Origin: Dehalococcoidia bacterium
GTDB taxonomy: Bacteria; Chloroflexota; Dehalococcoidia; SpSt-223
NCBI GenBank assembly: GCA_026003895.1
Contig: BPIC01000001.1
Span: forward strand, 748,128-812,127
Length of the DNA: 64,000 nt
Direction: 5' to 3'
A model generated the notes under the pieces. That model searched no databases. It was not told the origin of the DNA and worked only from the letters and a program-made list of their open reading frames with translations. Below are positions 36,801 to 46,825 of the stretch, in pieces (position 1 is the stretch's first letter; every line of letters begins with the position of its first letter). Made by a program: the position numbers and the translations under genes.

Positions 36801-37486
36801 CGCTCGCGCAAGCTCGGCCCGTCATTGAGGCGCGTGACCTGTGGCGCATCTATCGATCGGGGCCGCTCGAAGTGCCGGCCCTGCGCGGCGTGAACCTTGC
36901 CGTCCATGCTGGGGAGATGGTCGCGATTATGGGGCCGTCCGGCTGCGGCAAAACTACGTTGCTGAACTGTCTCGCCGGGCTCGACGATCCCGATCGCGGC
37001 GAGGTCTTCATCGAGGGCATCAACCTCCGGACCCTCTCCGACGACAAGCGGACGATCCACCGCGCTCGCCGGATGGGCTTTGTGTTCCAATCGCATAATC
37101 TGCTGCCGGTGCTCTCCGCCGTTGAAAATGTCGAGCTGCCGATGCTGGTTGCCGGGGTGAGTTCGAAGGAGGCCCGCCGGCGCAGTTGCGAGGCGTTGGC
37201 GGCAGTGAACTTGTCCGACCGGCTCGATCACCGCCCTGCCCAATTGTCGGGCGGCCAGCAGCAACGGGTTGCCATCGCGCGCGCGATTGCTACGGATCCT
37301 GCGATCGTCTGGGCCGACGAGCCGACTGGCAATCTCGACAGCGAGTCCGCAACCGCTATCCTCGACCTGTTTCAGCGGCTGAACCGCCAGCGTGGGCAGA
37401 CTCTCGTCATTGTCACTCACGCCAAGGAAGTCGGCGATCGCTGCGATCGCATCATCCGGATGAGCGACGGACAGATCGTGGCGTGA
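36797..37486 (+). CDS. ABC transporter ATP-binding protein (LolD/MacB type)
   Basis: 229 aa, GTG start at 36797. Walker [15 protein letters not shown]-loop [13 protein letters not shown], signature [16 protein letters not shown], Walker [16 protein letters not shown], switch [10 protein letters not shown]. The sequence ends at the GTGA overlap with the FtsX-fold permease. It is a second exporter of the same class as the one at 2.3-4.2 kb, but with a different permease architecture. Coupled on both sides. Confidence 0.95.
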   Translation: MTLAQARPVIEARDLWRIYRSGPLEVPALRGVNLAVHAGEMVAIMGPSGCGKTTLLNCLAGLDDPDRGEVFIEGINLRTLSDDKRTIHRARRMGFVFQSHNLLPVLSAVENVELPMLVAGVSSKEARRRSCEALAAVNLSDRLDHRPAQLSGGQQQRVAIARAIATDPAIVWADEPTGNLDSESATAILDLFQRLNRQRGQTLVIVTHAKEVGDRCDRIIRMSDGQIVA

Positions 37487-40400
37487 ACAGCATCTTCGGC
37501 GTCTCCACCACCCTCGTGCTCTTGGTCCTCGCGGCCCTTGCCCTCGGGATGCTGGCCCTGCTCGCGGTCGCCGTCGGCCGGGGCGCGATCCTGCTGCGCG
37601 TTGGTCTGCGCAATGTTCCCCGCCGACCGCTGCGAACCGCGCTGGTCACCGCTGGGCTGGCTGTGAGCACGGCCGTCCTCACCAGCGCGTTCACGACCGG
37701 CGACACCATGACATCAACCATCCGGCTGCTGGTCACGAGCCAGGTTGGCCGGGTGGACGAGCTGATCGTGCTCTACCGCCGACAGGCCCAGTCGATCGGC
37801 CCGCAGGACATCGTCCAGATCGCCACCGGCCAACTCGTGAGCGGCTCACGCGCCTACTTCAACGAGCGCGAGTACGATCGGCTTGTCCGCGCCCTCGGCG
37901 AGCAGCCGGCGATCGCAGCGCTGACGCCGGCGATCGTCGAGCCGATGGTCGCAGCCAACCCGGCCAGCCAACAGGTCGGTTCGCATCTCAACGTGATCGG
38001 CCTTCCCAGCCAAGGCGCAGGGCTGTTCGACGAGTTCTACGACGCGAGCAAGCGCCGCTATCAGCTTCGCGATCTCGGTCCGAACGATGTCTACCTCAAT
38101 GCCGTCGCCGCCACGATGCTCGGCGCAAAGGAAGGCGACGAACTGCTGCTCTACTTTGGGCAGGAGCGCCCCCGTGTCGTCGTTGGCGCGATCGTCTCCT
38201 CGGAAGCGATCGGCGATGGTCAGCCGGCGCTCGTGATGCCGCTCGGCCGGCTGCAAGCGCTCGTTGCCAGACCACGCGAGATCAACCGCATTCTGATCGC
38301 CAACGCGGGAGACGCCGTGACGAGTGTCGAGCGCAGTGGCGAAGTGGTGCGAGCGCTTCGCGGCGTTCTCGTCCGCGATGAGGTTGCCCGTGCCATGCAC
38401 GAGATCCTCCACACCGAGGTAGCCCAGAGCGAAATGGTGAAGGCGCTCGCCCAGAGTCCGCCGAGTCAGCGGCCAAAGCTTGAAGCATTGATGGCGGCTA
38501 GCCGCGAGCCGACGGTGACGCCCGAGTTCAAATCGCTGCTCGGCGATCCGGACATTATCGGCCGTATCTCGTTCGTCTCCTTCTTGCTGCGCGGCACGCC
38601 GCAGGGTGGCCGGCTGAACGACCAACTGCGCCAGCTCACCGGGCTGACGGTGCTCGACATCAAGCGCGCCGCCCTCGACCGCGCTGAAGAGTATGGCGCG
38701 GTGCTGACCAGTATCTTCTTCGTGGTTGGCATCCTGGCGATCGCGGCGGCTCTGGCGCTCGTGTTCCTCGTATTCGTTCTGCTCGCTGCCGAGCGCCGCA
38801 GTGAGATGGGTGTCTCACGGGCGATTGGGATGCGGCGCGGGCAGCTCGTCGCGACTTTCCTCTATGAAGGGCTGGCCTACGACCTCGTCGGGGCGCTGCT
38901 CGGCGTTGGGATTGGCGTCGCGGCGGGCGTAGCGGCGGTCAACCTCGTCTCGGGGTGGCTGGTCGGCTACGGTGTGGCCATCCAGCCGTACGTTGCACCG
39001 CGCTCGCTCGCGATCACGTATCTGGCGGGCGTGCTCCTCACGTTCCTCGCGGTCGGCGGGGCGGCGTGGCGCGTCTCACGGCTGAATGTTGTCGCTGCGA
39101 TTCGTGACCTTCCTGATGCGCCTTCGCCGTCGCTGGCGGCGCTCTTCCTCCAGCCAACGCGGCTGCTCGCGGCGAGTTTGCACCGGCCGGCGCTGCTGCT
39201 GCGTCTCCCCGGGGCACTCGGCGCGATTGGCTGGCGATTGACGTGCCGTGGCCCGGCGCTGATTGCCATCGGGCTTGGGCTGCGCGCGGCCGGGCTCGCG
39301 GCGGTCGACTGGGCGGCATTCGCGCTTGGCGTCAGTCTCACACTTCTCGGGGCGGCGCTTGTCGGCCGCTGGATCGTCGCCGCACTGCCCAACTGGGCCA
39401 ATCGCCTCGTGATGAGCGCTGGGGCACTCGCCCAGCTTGCTTGGTGGCTGGATGCGTGGAGCGTCTTCGGTTTTGGCCACTGGCCCTTCCCGGAGCCGAA
39501 CGTAGGCGCGTTCGCGCTGCGCGGCCTTGCCACCGTCACCGCACTGGTCTGGCTCGCTTCGGCCAATCTGACGGTCGCGTTGGGCGCGATGACGTTGGTG
39601 GTTCGGCCGGTTCGCCCTGCGCTGCCGGCGCTCCGCCTCGCTGTCACCTATCCGGCCGTCCGACCGTGGCGCACCGCGATGGCGCTCATGATGTTCGCGC
39701 TCGTCATCTTCACGATGACCCTCGCGACGGTGCTCTTAAACGTCGCGATCGTGGCGTATGCCGACCCAACCAAGGCGCAGCTGGGCTATGACATCCGCGG
39801 TGAGCCCGCGCAGGGGGGCGCCGCACCGGACATTCGGGCTGGCTTGGCAACGGCCGTCGCGATCAAGGAAACGGATTTTGCCGCCATCGGAACGCTCTAT
39901 TCGCTGCCGGCCGAGGTCCTCGATCTCGCCGAACCGGCCGCGGCGTGGCGGCCCACGCCAGTTTCGCTCCTCGACTCGGAGTTCGCTCAGCAGATCCCGC
40001 TCCGGCTTGTGGCGTGGTCGCCCCAATTCCCAAGCGCTGAGCTGGCTTGGCGTGCGGTCATCGAGCGCTCGAACGCCGCGCTGCTCGTCTCGCGCGATCC
40101 GATCACCACAACGGCGTTCACCCCGTCCATCGTCTGGGTGCGTGAGCCGCGCGGGGGCACGCCGGTCAAACTGGAACTGGTCGGGCGGGTCGACCCGTCC
40201 GCTGGCCTGCCTCCGGGCATCGTGGCGCCGCTGACGGCCTTTGCCCATTCGGCGCCGGAGGTACGGAGCTACTTTTTCCGGGTGCGCCCCGACGTGCGGG
40301 TCGAGGATGCCGCACTCGGCCTTACCCTTTCATTCGGCGATGCCGGCCTCCGAACCCAGATCGTCGGGCAAGAAGCGGCGCGTGCCGCCGCAATCCGCGC

Positions 40401-40800
40401 GGTGTTGACGTCGCTGCTGCAAGTTTTCCTTGGGCTTGGGTTGATCGCGGGCCTTGCGGCGCTCGGCATCCTCGGTGTGATGGCCGTCGTCGAACGGCGA
40501 TCGCACATTGGGGTGCTGCGCGCGATCGGGTATCGGAAGTGGCTGGTGATGCTTGCCTTTCTCCTCGAATCGGCGCTCACTGCCCTGCTTGGGATTCTGC
40601 TTGGCGGGGTTGCCGGCGTCCTCCTTGCTGCCCAGATCACGCGGCTGCTTGCTCGTGGCCGTCCCGAGATCCAACTCGTCATTCCGTGGAGCGACCTCGC
40701 GATCATCGTGGCAGTCGCTGGGGCTGCGGCGCTGCTCACTGCGCTGCTTCCCGCTCAGCAGGCCGGCGCGGTCCGCCCGGCTGAAGCGATCAAAAGTTGA
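37483..40800 (+). CDS. Large double-FtsX ABC permease
   Basis: 1105 aa, GTG start at 37483. Layout: an N-terminal TM (about 8-32), a second TM (about 52-76), an extracytoplasmic region to about 405, then three TMs of the first FtsX unit ([52 protein letters not shown]). A GC-rich hydrophobic stretch follows (about 560-740), then a second extracytoplasmic part, and a second FtsX unit ([50 protein letters not shown]). Proteins of this type (DUF/FtsX tandem) export lipoproteins or large lipids. The SGNH lipoprotein upstream is a possible cargo. It stops 3 nt from the convergent gene. Confidence 0.9.
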   Translation: MNSIFGVSTTLVLLVLAALALGMLALLAVAVGRGAILLRVGLRNVPRRPLRTALVTAGLAVSTAVLTSAFTTGDTMTSTIRLLVTSQVGRVDELIVLYRRQAQSIGPQDIVQIATGQLVSGSRAYFNEREYDRLVRALGEQPAIAALTPAIVEPMVAANPASQQVGSHLNVIGLPSQGAGLFDEFYDASKRRYQLRDLGPNDVYLNAVAATMLGAKEGDELLLYFGQERPRVVVGAIVSSEAIGDGQPALVMPLGRLQALVARPREINRILIANAGDAVTSVERSGEVVRALRGVLVRDEVARAMHEILHTEVAQSEMVKALAQSPPSQRPKLEALMAASREPTVTPEFKSLLGDPDIIGRISFVSFLLRGTPQGGRLNDQLRQLTGLTVLDIKRAALDRAEEYGAVLTSIFFVVGILAIAAALALVFLVFVLLAAERRSEMGVSRAIGMRRGQLVATFLYEGLAYDLVGALLGVGIGVAAGVAAVNLVSGWLVGYGVAIQPYVAPRSLAITYLAGVLLTFLAVGGAAWRVSRLNVVAAIRDLPDAPSPSLAALFLQPTRLLAASLHRPALLLRLPGALGAIGWRLTCRGPALIAIGLGLRAAGLAAVDWAAFALGVSLTLLGAALVGRWIVAALPNWANRLVMSAGALAQLAWWLDAWSVFGFGHWPFPEPNVGAFALRGLATVTALVWLASANLTVALGAMTLVVRPVRPALPALRLAVTYPAVRPWRTAMALMMFALVIFTMTLATVLLNVAIVAYADPTKAQLGYDIRGEPAQGGAAPDIRAGLATAVAIKETDFAAIGTLYSLPAEVLDLAEPAAAWRPTPVSLLDSEFAQQIPLRLVAWSPQFPSAELAWRAVIERSNAALLVSRDPITTTAFTPSIVWVREPRGGTPVKLELVGRVDPSAGLPPGIVAPLTAFAHSAPEVRSYFFRVRPDVRVEDAALGLTLSFGDAGLRTQIVGQEAARAAAIRAVLTSLLQVFLGLGLIAGLAALGILGVMAVVERRSHIGVLRAIGYRKWLVMLAFLLESALTALLGILLGGVAGVLLAAQITRLLARGRPEIQLVIPWSDLAIIVAVAGAAALLTALLPAQQAGAVRPAEAIKS

Positions 40801-40803
40801 GCG

Positions 40804-42828
40804 CTATTTCGGGAGCGGCGCCCAGTAGAGCTTTTTTCCAGCGATAAACCAGAACTTGCCGAGTGCCTCGTCGACGGCGAGCGCCGTGAGGCCGTGAAAA
40901 CTTTCGGAGACGAGCTGGCGCTGGAAGCGGCCTTCCTTGTCGAAAACGACGATTCGCTGGTTATTCGGATCGGCGACGTAAATGCCGCGCGCCGTCGCAC
41001 CGGTCACAATGGCGGTCGGCTTATTGAGCGGCTTATCGAGGGCGCGGAGGTCGAACTCGGTGCCGACCCCTTCGACAAACTTCCATATTTTGCCGCTCTC
41101 GGTCAGGATGTAGATATTCCCGTCAATCGTGAAGTCGCGCGCGTCGCCAATTTGGGCACCCTCCAGCATGCCCTTCATTTCGGTGTCGTAGCCGCTCCAG
41201 TTGGGCAGGTAGCGCCAGACCTGGTTGGCCTTTGGGTCGAGGACGTAGAGGTTGCCGACATAGCCGCGAATCGCTTGGACGCTCTGCCACGCGCTCGCGC
41301 CGCGCACTGCCAATTCGACGAGCGGTTTGTTGGCTGGCTGGTAGAACAGGTTACGGTCGCGATCGAGCAGCATCACGCCCAACCGCGACCGCGCGTCCAT
41401 GGGGTACAGCCAAGCAATCGCTAGGGGGTCGCCGACCGGTGTCTCGTCGGTTTGGGTGCCGCGAACGGCAACGATCTGTGGCTCGGGCGGCTTGTTCGGC
41501 TCAAGCGCAATTTTGCGCACGCCCCACGGGCTTTGATCGAGGACATAGGCCGTGGTGCCGGCTTCCACGACCAAGCCGCTCGGGTCGCGGGCGCCAGTCG
41601 CGGCGAGATCGATCACTTGCTGGATGCCGCCGACACGAACGACGCGATCGAGCTTCTGGATCTCGGTCTTGATCGACTCCTGAAGCTTCACCGCCGCCGG
41701 GTCGTCCTTGCGGATGTCTAGCGCTCGGACAACCGCGAACTCCGCTTCCCGTAGGCGCGTCCGCGCGAAGCCCTGGTCGGTCGAGGCGATCGAGGCACGA
41801 TAGGCACGCTCAGCCTCGGTCATCGCGCTGACGTAGGCTGCTTCGCCGCGGTCCTTGGAGAACATCGCTGGCAAAGTCACGCCAAGCACGATAAGCACCG
41901 CTACCACCGCCGCGGCGCCCACGAAATAGCGTCTCCAGCCGCCTCCGGAAAGCCGACGGCTGAGCTGAACGGGCTCAGGCCGCGGATCCTCGCCCCGTGT
42001 GCGCTGCGCCAGCTCATGAGGCTCGCTTCCGGTTGGAACGAAGAGTCGCACTACGGGCGCCACACCGCGGACAAGCGCCACCGCTGCGCCAGACATCATT
42101 CCGTCGATCGGGATGGCGCGCAAGGTGTCGGCCACGGGAATGGCCAACTGTCGACCGCGACTTTCCTCGGGCGCCCCGCCCGGCTCGAAGACGGCCACGC
42201 CAACCTGGTTGCCGATTGCTGCGGCAAGCCAGCGCGCGCCCTTCTTCACCCCACCAGCGAACCACGCGGCGATCCGGTCGGCATCGGCGTGGTCAAGTAG
42301 GTTGCCGGTGGAGAGGAACAGAATGTCGTCTGGCTCGATGTGCGCACGGATGAAGATCGGGATGGGCGGGTCATCGTCGCCGAGCGGTGGGCCGGCGTCG
42401 CCGGCTCCCACCTCGAAGAGCTGCCCCCCGCGAAGCACATAGGCATGTGCCCCGCCGGCGAGGCTGAACATCGCCTCCAAGCCGCGCAACACGACGATGG
42501 CAAGATCGAGCCGAAATCGGTCGTGAGCGAGGCTCCTCCGGTTCTCGCTCGCGATGCGGCGGCTGGCGCTCTGGATGCCCTCCACCAAGCGGGCGCTCAC
42601 GGTGCGGTTCGATGCAGTGAATTCCTCGAGGAGGAGATCCATCGCCAGCCCGGCTTCCGCATGCTTCGGCCCGCCAAGCAGTGCGTACAATGTCTCGACG
42701 ACGCGCGTGCCATCCGGGAGCCGGCGGGCGTGGCCATGCCGAACGGCCAACCCATCCGGCAAGATCGCGCCGAGCGCGGCGAACTCTGGCTCGTGGACCT
42801 CAGCCGTGTCTCGTGTGAGGACCGCCAT
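40804..42828 (-). CDS. PP2C-like pseudophosphatase with TM helix and beta-propeller
   Basis: 674 aa from the ATG at 42828 (GAGGAG 4 nt upstream; ATG 42840 also possible). Residues about 1-265 match PP2C shape: LAGGAHAYVLRGGQLFE (family GDSRAYLLR), then EPDDILFLSTGNLLDH (family LLCSDGLTD). The two metal-binding Asp are Gly125/Ala-type and Thr174, so it should not dephosphorylate. A TM lies at about 301-322. The C-terminal part (about 400-674) is NHL/YVTN-like propeller with ANQVWRYLPNWSGY and TARGIYVADPNNQRIVVFDK. Probably a membrane sensor that couples an outside propeller to an inside PP2C-like head. The position of the Asp losses is inferred from alignment by eye. Confidence 0.7.
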   Translation of the reverse strand: MAVLTRDTAEVHEPEFAALGAILPDGLAVRHGHARRLPDGTRVVETLYALLGGPKHAEAGLAMDLLLEEFTASNRTVSARLVEGIQSASRRIASENRRSLAHDRFRLDLAIVVLRGLEAMFSLAGGAHAYVLRGGQLFEVGAGDAGPPLGDDDPPIPIFIRAHIEPDDILFLSTGNLLDHADADRIAAWFAGGVKKGARWLAAAIGNQVGVAVFEPGGAPEESRGRQLAIPVADTLRAIPIDGMMSGAAVALVRGVAPVVRLFVPTGSEPHELAQRTRGEDPRPEPVQLSRRLSGGGWRRYFVGAAAVVAVLIVLGVTLPAMFSKDRGEAAYVSAMTEAERAYRASIASTDQGFARTRLREAEFAVVRALDIRKDDPAAVKLQESIKTEIQKLDRVVRVGGIQQVIDLAATGARDPSGLVVEAGTTAYVLDQSPWGVRKIALEPNKPPEPQIVAVRGTQTDETPVGDPLAIAWLYPMDARSRLGVMLLDRDRNLFYQPANKPLVELAVRGASAWQSVQAIRGYVGNLYVLDPKANQVWRYLPNWSGYDTEMKGMLEGAQIGDARDFTIDGNIYILTESGKIWKFVEGVGTEFDLRALDKPLNKPTAIVTGATARGIYVADPNNQRIVVFDKEGRFQRQLVSESFHGLTALAVDEALGKFWFIAGKKLYWAPLPK

Positions 42829-42968
42829 CGCACTCCTCATCCGCAAGCGTGGTCGACACCGGGAGCGAGCAAGCAGACCCCCGGTCGTCGGCACTCTACA
42901 GTAGGAGCGTAGGCACAACGCTTCAAGGGGATCGCGCTTCGGCTACGCCCAAATCGCCCTCAGGGGGC

Positions 42969-42977
42969 TGATACAAT
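42969..42977 (+). promoter_or_regulatory. Extended -10 (TGATACAAT) of gdh
   Basis: TG-A-TACAAT lies 25 nt before the gdh ATG, with AAGGAGG between. No -35 is needed for an extended -10. Confidence 0.5.
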
Positions 42978-43001
42978 CGAACGGCAGACAAGGAGGTCTG
43001 A

Positions 43002-44270
43002 ATGCTGAATGTCGCGTCTGCGGTGGAACCCTCCGCGCCGACCATCTGGGAGACGGCGCTGGCGCAATTCGATTCCGCCGCCGATCGCCTCAAGCTCGAT
43101 GACAATCTCCGTGCCATGTTGCGTGCGCCGAAGCGCGAGCTGATCGTCAACTTCCCGGTGAAGATGGATAACGGCAAAGTGCGCGTCTTCACGGGCTACC
43201 GCGTCCAACACAGCATCGCCCGTGGACCGGCCAAGGGCGGCATCCGCTACGCCCCGGACGTCGACCTCAACGAAGTGCGAGCACTGGCGATGTGGATGAC
43301 GTGGAAGACCGCACTCATTGGGCTTCCCTACGGCGGCGCCAAGGGCGGAGTTGTCTGCGATCCCAAGGCGCTCTCGCCGGCCGAGCTTGAGCGGCTGACC
43401 CGCCGCTACGCGACGGAAATCTCCATCATCATCGGTCCGGACAAAGATATCCCAGCGCCCGACATGGGGACTGGCCCCCGCGAGATGGGCTGGATCATGG
43501 ACACGATCAGCCAGCACACCGGCTACGCGGTGCCTGCCGTCGTGACGGGCAAGCCGCTCGCGATCGGCGGCTCGGAGGGCCGTGTCGAGGCGACCGCCCG
43601 CGGCGTCGTCGTCATCGCGGCGGCCGCCGCCCGCCGACGAAATCTCGACCTGCGCGGCGCTACCGTTGCCATCCAAGGGTTCGGCAACGTCGGCGGTGGC
43701 GCGGCCAAGCTGATGAGCCACTTTGGCGCGAAGGTCGTCGCAGTCTCGGACGTCAATGGAGGCGCCTACGACCCGGCCGGGCTCGATTACGACCGGTTGC
43801 GCCGCTACCATCAAGTCACCGGCACGGTGGCTGGCTTCGCCGAGCGCATTACGAACGCCGAACTGCTTGAGCTGCCGGTTGACATTCTGGTGCCCGCGGC
43901 GACCCAGCACCAAATCACCGCCGACAATGCCCCGCGGGTGCAGGCAAAGCTGATCGTTGAAGGCGCGAACGGCCCCGTCACCCCCGAGGCGGACGCCATT
44001 CTCGATGCCAAGGGCGTGCTCGTGGTCCCGGACATTTTGGCGAACGCGGGCGGCGTCACCGTTAGCTATTTCGAGTGGGTACAGGACTTGCAGGGATATT
44101 TCTGGGACGAAGCCGAGGTCAACAGCCGGCTCGAGCGATTGATGACTCGCGCCTTCGATGCCACCGTGGCGCTTGCCAATCGCGAGCGCGTCAATCTGCG
44201 GCTTGCGGCGTACATGCTGGCGGTCAGCCGCGTTGCGGAGACGGTCGCCGCGCGGGGGCTCTATCCGTGA
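43002..44270 (+). CDS. gdhA: Glutamate dehydrogenase (Glu/Leu/Phe/Val family)
   Basis: 422 aa, ATG with AAGGAGG. Reversible oxidative deamination of glutamate to 2-oxoglutarate. N-domain ARGPAKGGIRYAPDV, catalytic Lys in IGLPYGGAKGGVVCDP, Asp in DIPAPDMGTGPREM, Rossmann motif VAIQGFGNVGGGAAK, with Asp after strand 2 (VVAVSDVNGG) suggesting NAD preference. The hexameric-type length (about 420) is normal. The next gene overlaps its stop by 4 nt, so gdh is translated together with two small genes. Confidence 0.95.
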   Translation: MLNVASAVEPSAPTIWETALAQFDSAADRLKLDDNLRAMLRAPKRELIVNFPVKMDNGKVRVFTGYRVQHSIARGPAKGGIRYAPDVDLNEVRALAMWMTWKTALIGLPYGGAKGGVVCDPKALSPAELERLTRRYATEISIIIGPDKDIPAPDMGTGPREMGWIMDTISQHTGYAVPAVVTGKPLAIGGSEGRVEATARGVVVIAAAAARRRNLDLRGATVAIQGFGNVGGGAAKLMSHFGAKVVAVSDVNGGAYDPAGLDYDRLRRYHQVTGTVAGFAERITNAELLELPVDILVPAATQHQITADNAPRVQAKLIVEGANGPVTPEADAILDAKGVLVVPDILANAGGVTVSYFEWVQDLQGYFWDEAEVNSRLERLMTRAFDATVALANRERVNLRLAAYMLAVSRVAETVAARGLYP

Positions 44271-44485
44271 ATCGACAGGAGCGATTGCGGGTCCATCACG
44301 AGCGGGTGAGCGGCCGGGTCAGCCAGCTTGCGTCCGAGCTGACCGAGCTCTTCGTTCTGTTGGGGGATCGCTCGCCACGCTTGCGCGAAGCGGTCGAGGC
44401 CGATCTTCGCCAGATCGTCGGCCGCTACATCACGGATGAGTACCTCCACCTTGGGCTGATCGCGCCGCGGACGGAGGACGAATGA
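44267..44485 (+). CDS. Small helical hypothetical protein coupled to gdh
   Basis: 72 aa, GTG start in a GTGA overlap with the gdh stop. Almost wholly helical: RQERLRVHHERVSGRVSQLA, then ELTELFVLLGDRSPRL and EADLRQIVGRYITDEY. Amphipathic heptads suggest a coiled coil or helical hairpin. No Cys or TM. Its stop overlaps the next ATG. I do not recognise a family. Its tight coupling suggests a partner or regulator of the dehydrogenase, but this is inference. Confidence 0.6.
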   Translation: MNRQERLRVHHERVSGRVSQLASELTELFVLLGDRSPRLREAVEADLRQIVGRYITDEYLHLGLIAPRTEDE

Positions 44486-44811
44486 CAGCGCTCTGGAAGT
44501 TGGACGCCGCGCTTCGCCGTCGGCGTGACGGAGAGGTCGCGATCGCCGTCCAGCCGCTCGCCACCGCTACGGCGGCCGACGTGGCGGCGCTCCGCGGCTA
44601 CGGCCTCGCTCCCCCAGCGACGCCGGGCGGCCTCTGGACCGGAATGCTGGCCGCTGCTCGCCTCGCCGAGCTCGCGTCCCTCCCCGCCGTGGGCTACGTG
44701 TACGACCTCGAAGCCGCCTCGTCGGGCGGTGTTGCGGCGAACCGCCCGGCTCCCCGCCCGCTCCAACCCGCCAAGCGCGGGCACACCAAGCTGCCGCCCC
44801 GCCGCCGATAG
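44482..44811 (+). CDS. Small hypothetical protein, peptidase-inhibitor-I9-like core
   Basis: 109 aa, ATG in an ATGA overlap. Residues about 19-75 resemble the ferredoxin-like fold of I9 propeptides: EVAIAVQPLATATAADVAAL, a middle strand GGLWTGMLAAARLAELASLP and the ending AVGYVYDLEA (I9 LaxLPgVxyVxxd). The C-terminal 35 residues are Pro/Arg-rich and probably disordered. No protease is nearby. It may be a peptide-binding module. Function unknown. Confidence 0.55.
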   Translation: MTALWKLDAALRRRRDGEVAIAVQPLATATAADVAALRGYGLAPPATPGGLWTGMLAAARLAELASLPAVGYVYDLEAASSGGVAANRPAPRPLQPAKRGHTKLPPRRR

Positions 44812-45244
44812 CGCACGATGCCGTTCGCCGGTTGCCCGCGACGGCGTGGCGGAGGAACGCCTTGGCACGTCAGGCCTTTTGCCGCCAAGGAAGGCCGCCG
44901 CACGGCCTGCCGACGACGCTGCGCAGCGTCACGACACGCCCGTCCCCGCTTGATGCCACCATTCTGGCGGCGGCGCTGGCCCGCGCTTGCTGCGATTCAA
45001 GCGCGGGAGAGCGCCGTCGAGGCACGGTCGCGCACCTCGTCAGCAATCGAGCGGACGGCTGGGTTCGCAGCGATTCCGGCGAGCACGTCTGCGACGAGCC
45101 AGACGGTGGTCGATGCAACGGTGCGAGCGACTGCGCCCGTCGTCGCCAATCGAGTGGCTCAGGGGAGAGGCCTGCCTGAGCAGGCGCTCGCCCCCGTCTG
45201 GCTCGCACCAGCGCTCTGGCAGTCGCAGCCCGCCGGCGTGCCGC
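44812..45244. other. Intergenic region of about 430 nt between convergent genes
   Basis: The gdh cluster and the substrate-binding gene converge here. No gene is convincing. The minus strand has a 50-codon frame from a TTG at 45149 to 44997 (TTGAVARTVASTTVWLVADV, then a helical tail) that looks protein-like, without a ribosome site; it could be a remnant. Plus-strand frames are Arg-rich and not gene-like. Confidence 0.4.
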
Positions 45245-46825
45245 TTACTCGACCTTGTAGACGTTATCGCTCTTCCAGAACGTGGCGGCCTCGATCTCGA
45301 AGCCGCGGACCTTCGGGCTGGCAATGAAGAACGACGGCGTCGCGAGCATGTAGATATAGGTGATCTCCGCCTGATGCGCCTTGACGGCCTCGCGAATCAA
45401 CTGCTCGCGCTTGGCGGCGTCAGGCTCGGCGTAAGCGAGGTCCATCAGTCGGTCGAATTCGGGCACGCACCAAATGATGCGGGCTGGTGGGTTCTTACAG
45501 GTGATAAACTGCCGGAAGAAGAGCAGGTTGCCAAGCGCGTCCGCACCGCCCGAGGAAATCAGTTCGTTGCGCACCTGATTGTTGCGGGCATAGAACTTGT
45601 CGACCCAGATCCCGAGCTCGTGGCGCTGAAGGCCGACTTCGACGCCGATCTGCTTCCAGTAGTCCTGGACGGCGAGGAAGAGTGAGTCGACGACTCCCGC
45701 GCCGGTGTAATCGATCGGGTTCTGGATGCGGAACCCGTTCGGGTAGCCCGCTTCAGCAAGCAGCCGTTTCGCTTCTGCTGGGTCGTATTTGAACGGCGGG
45801 ATGTCCTTGTTGAACGCCGGCGTGCCGGGAATTGCGATCTGGTTCAGCGGCTGGGCGTAGCCCTTGTAGAGGTTCCGCGCCAAAGTGTCGCGGTCAATGG
45901 CGTAGTTGAGCGCGAGCCGGACACGCTTGTCGAGCAGCGGCGAATTCACCTTCTCGTTCGCTGCTTTGTCGATAGCGATCAGCGAGCTCGCGAGGTCAGC
46001 GACGATTACTTGGTTTCCGTCGCGTTTGGCGGTATCGGCCTGATCGGGCGATGCGCCCGTCCAGATGATGTCGATCTCGCCGAGCCGCAGTCCGTTGACC
46101 AAAGCCGTCGGCTCGGGGATGGCCCGCCAAATCACTTCCGTCGCGATCGGCTTGCGGAACGGATGCGTGTAGTTGGGGCGCAGCCGGTAGCGGAAGATAT
46201 CGGCGCTCTTGAACTCGACGAGCTCGTAAGGCCCGGAGCCAATCGGCTTGATGGCGAACTCGTTCTTGCCGACGCTCTCGTAGTAGCGCTTCGGTAGGAC
46301 ATAGAAGTACGGTGTGCCAGAAAGGAGCGAGCTGTCACGGCCGTCGGTCAGCAGATCGACGGTGTACTCGTCGACGATTCGGCTGCCGGCGAGTTTCGGC
46401 AACACGCCCCGCTGCGGGAGCGGCGGCGACACTTCGAGCAGCAACTTCGCGGTGAATTCCACATCGGCTGCAGTCAGCTTATCGCCGTTCGAAAACGTGA
46501 GATCTTTGCGCAGGAAGAAGCGCCAGCCTTGATCGTTGGGCAGGAACTCCCATTTCTCGGCGACCGCTGGCTCCAGTTGAAAGCCCTTGCCGAGCGTGGT
46601 CAGCGTGTCGAACTGGTTGCTGAAGATCTGGTTGTTTGCGGACGAGCTTTCTGGGCTCGCGCTGGTTGGGAAGCCGGGTCGGCCGAAGCGGAGCACCTGC
46701 TGGGCGGCGCGGCGTTCCTGAGGCTGGGCCGGCGCGCCCGATGGGGGCTGGGTCGGCTGCTGCGCTGGCGCACAGGCGGCCAGCACGATGCTGCCGAGAA
46801 GCGCCCAAATGAGAGGGATACGCAT
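45245..46825 (-). CDS. ABC transporter substrate-binding lipoprotein (peptide/nickel, SBP_bac_5)
   Basis: 526 aa from the ATG at 46825 (AAGGAGGAG upstream). Lipobox IVLAAC at about residue 17, then a Gln/Pro linker. SBP_bac_5 pattern: LEPAVAEKWEFLPNDQGWRF, DLTFSNGDKLTAADVEFT, IGSGPYELVEF, RVRLALNYAIDRDTLARNLY, PFKYDPAEAKRLLAEAGYP. Such proteins feed oligopeptide, dipeptide or nickel importers. No permease or ATPase lies nearby, so it is an orphan that must use a transporter elsewhere. Confidence 0.92.
   Translation of the reverse strand: MRIPLIWALLGSIVLAACAPAQQPTQPPSGAPAQPQERRAAQQVLRFGRPGFPTSASPESSSANNQIFSNQFDTLTTLGKGFQLEPAVAEKWEFLPNDQGWRFFLRKDLTFSNGDKLTAADVEFTAKLLLEVSPPLPQRGVLPKLAGSRIVDEYTVDLLTDGRDSSLLSGTPYFYVLPKRYYESVGKNEFAIKPIGSGPYELVEFKSADIFRYRLRPNYTHPFRKPIATEVIWRAIPEPTALVNGLRLGEIDIIWTGASPDQADTAKRDGNQVIVADLASSLIAIDKAANEKVNSPLLDKRVRLALNYAIDRDTLARNLYKGYAQPLNQIAIPGTPAFNKDIPPFKYDPAEAKRLLAEAGYPNGFRIQNPIDYTGAGVVDSLFLAVQDYWKQIGVEVGLQRHELGIWVDKFYARNNQVRNELISSGGADALGNLLFFRQFITCKNPPARIIWCVPEFDRLMDLAYAEPDAAKREQLIREAVKAHQAEITYIYMLATPSFFIASPKVRGFEIEAATFWKSDNVYKVE

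Noticed and set aside
44997-45149. Possible 50-codon minus-strand gene (TTG start)
   Set aside because: Protein-like but without a ribosome site, start or family; described only as intergenic content.
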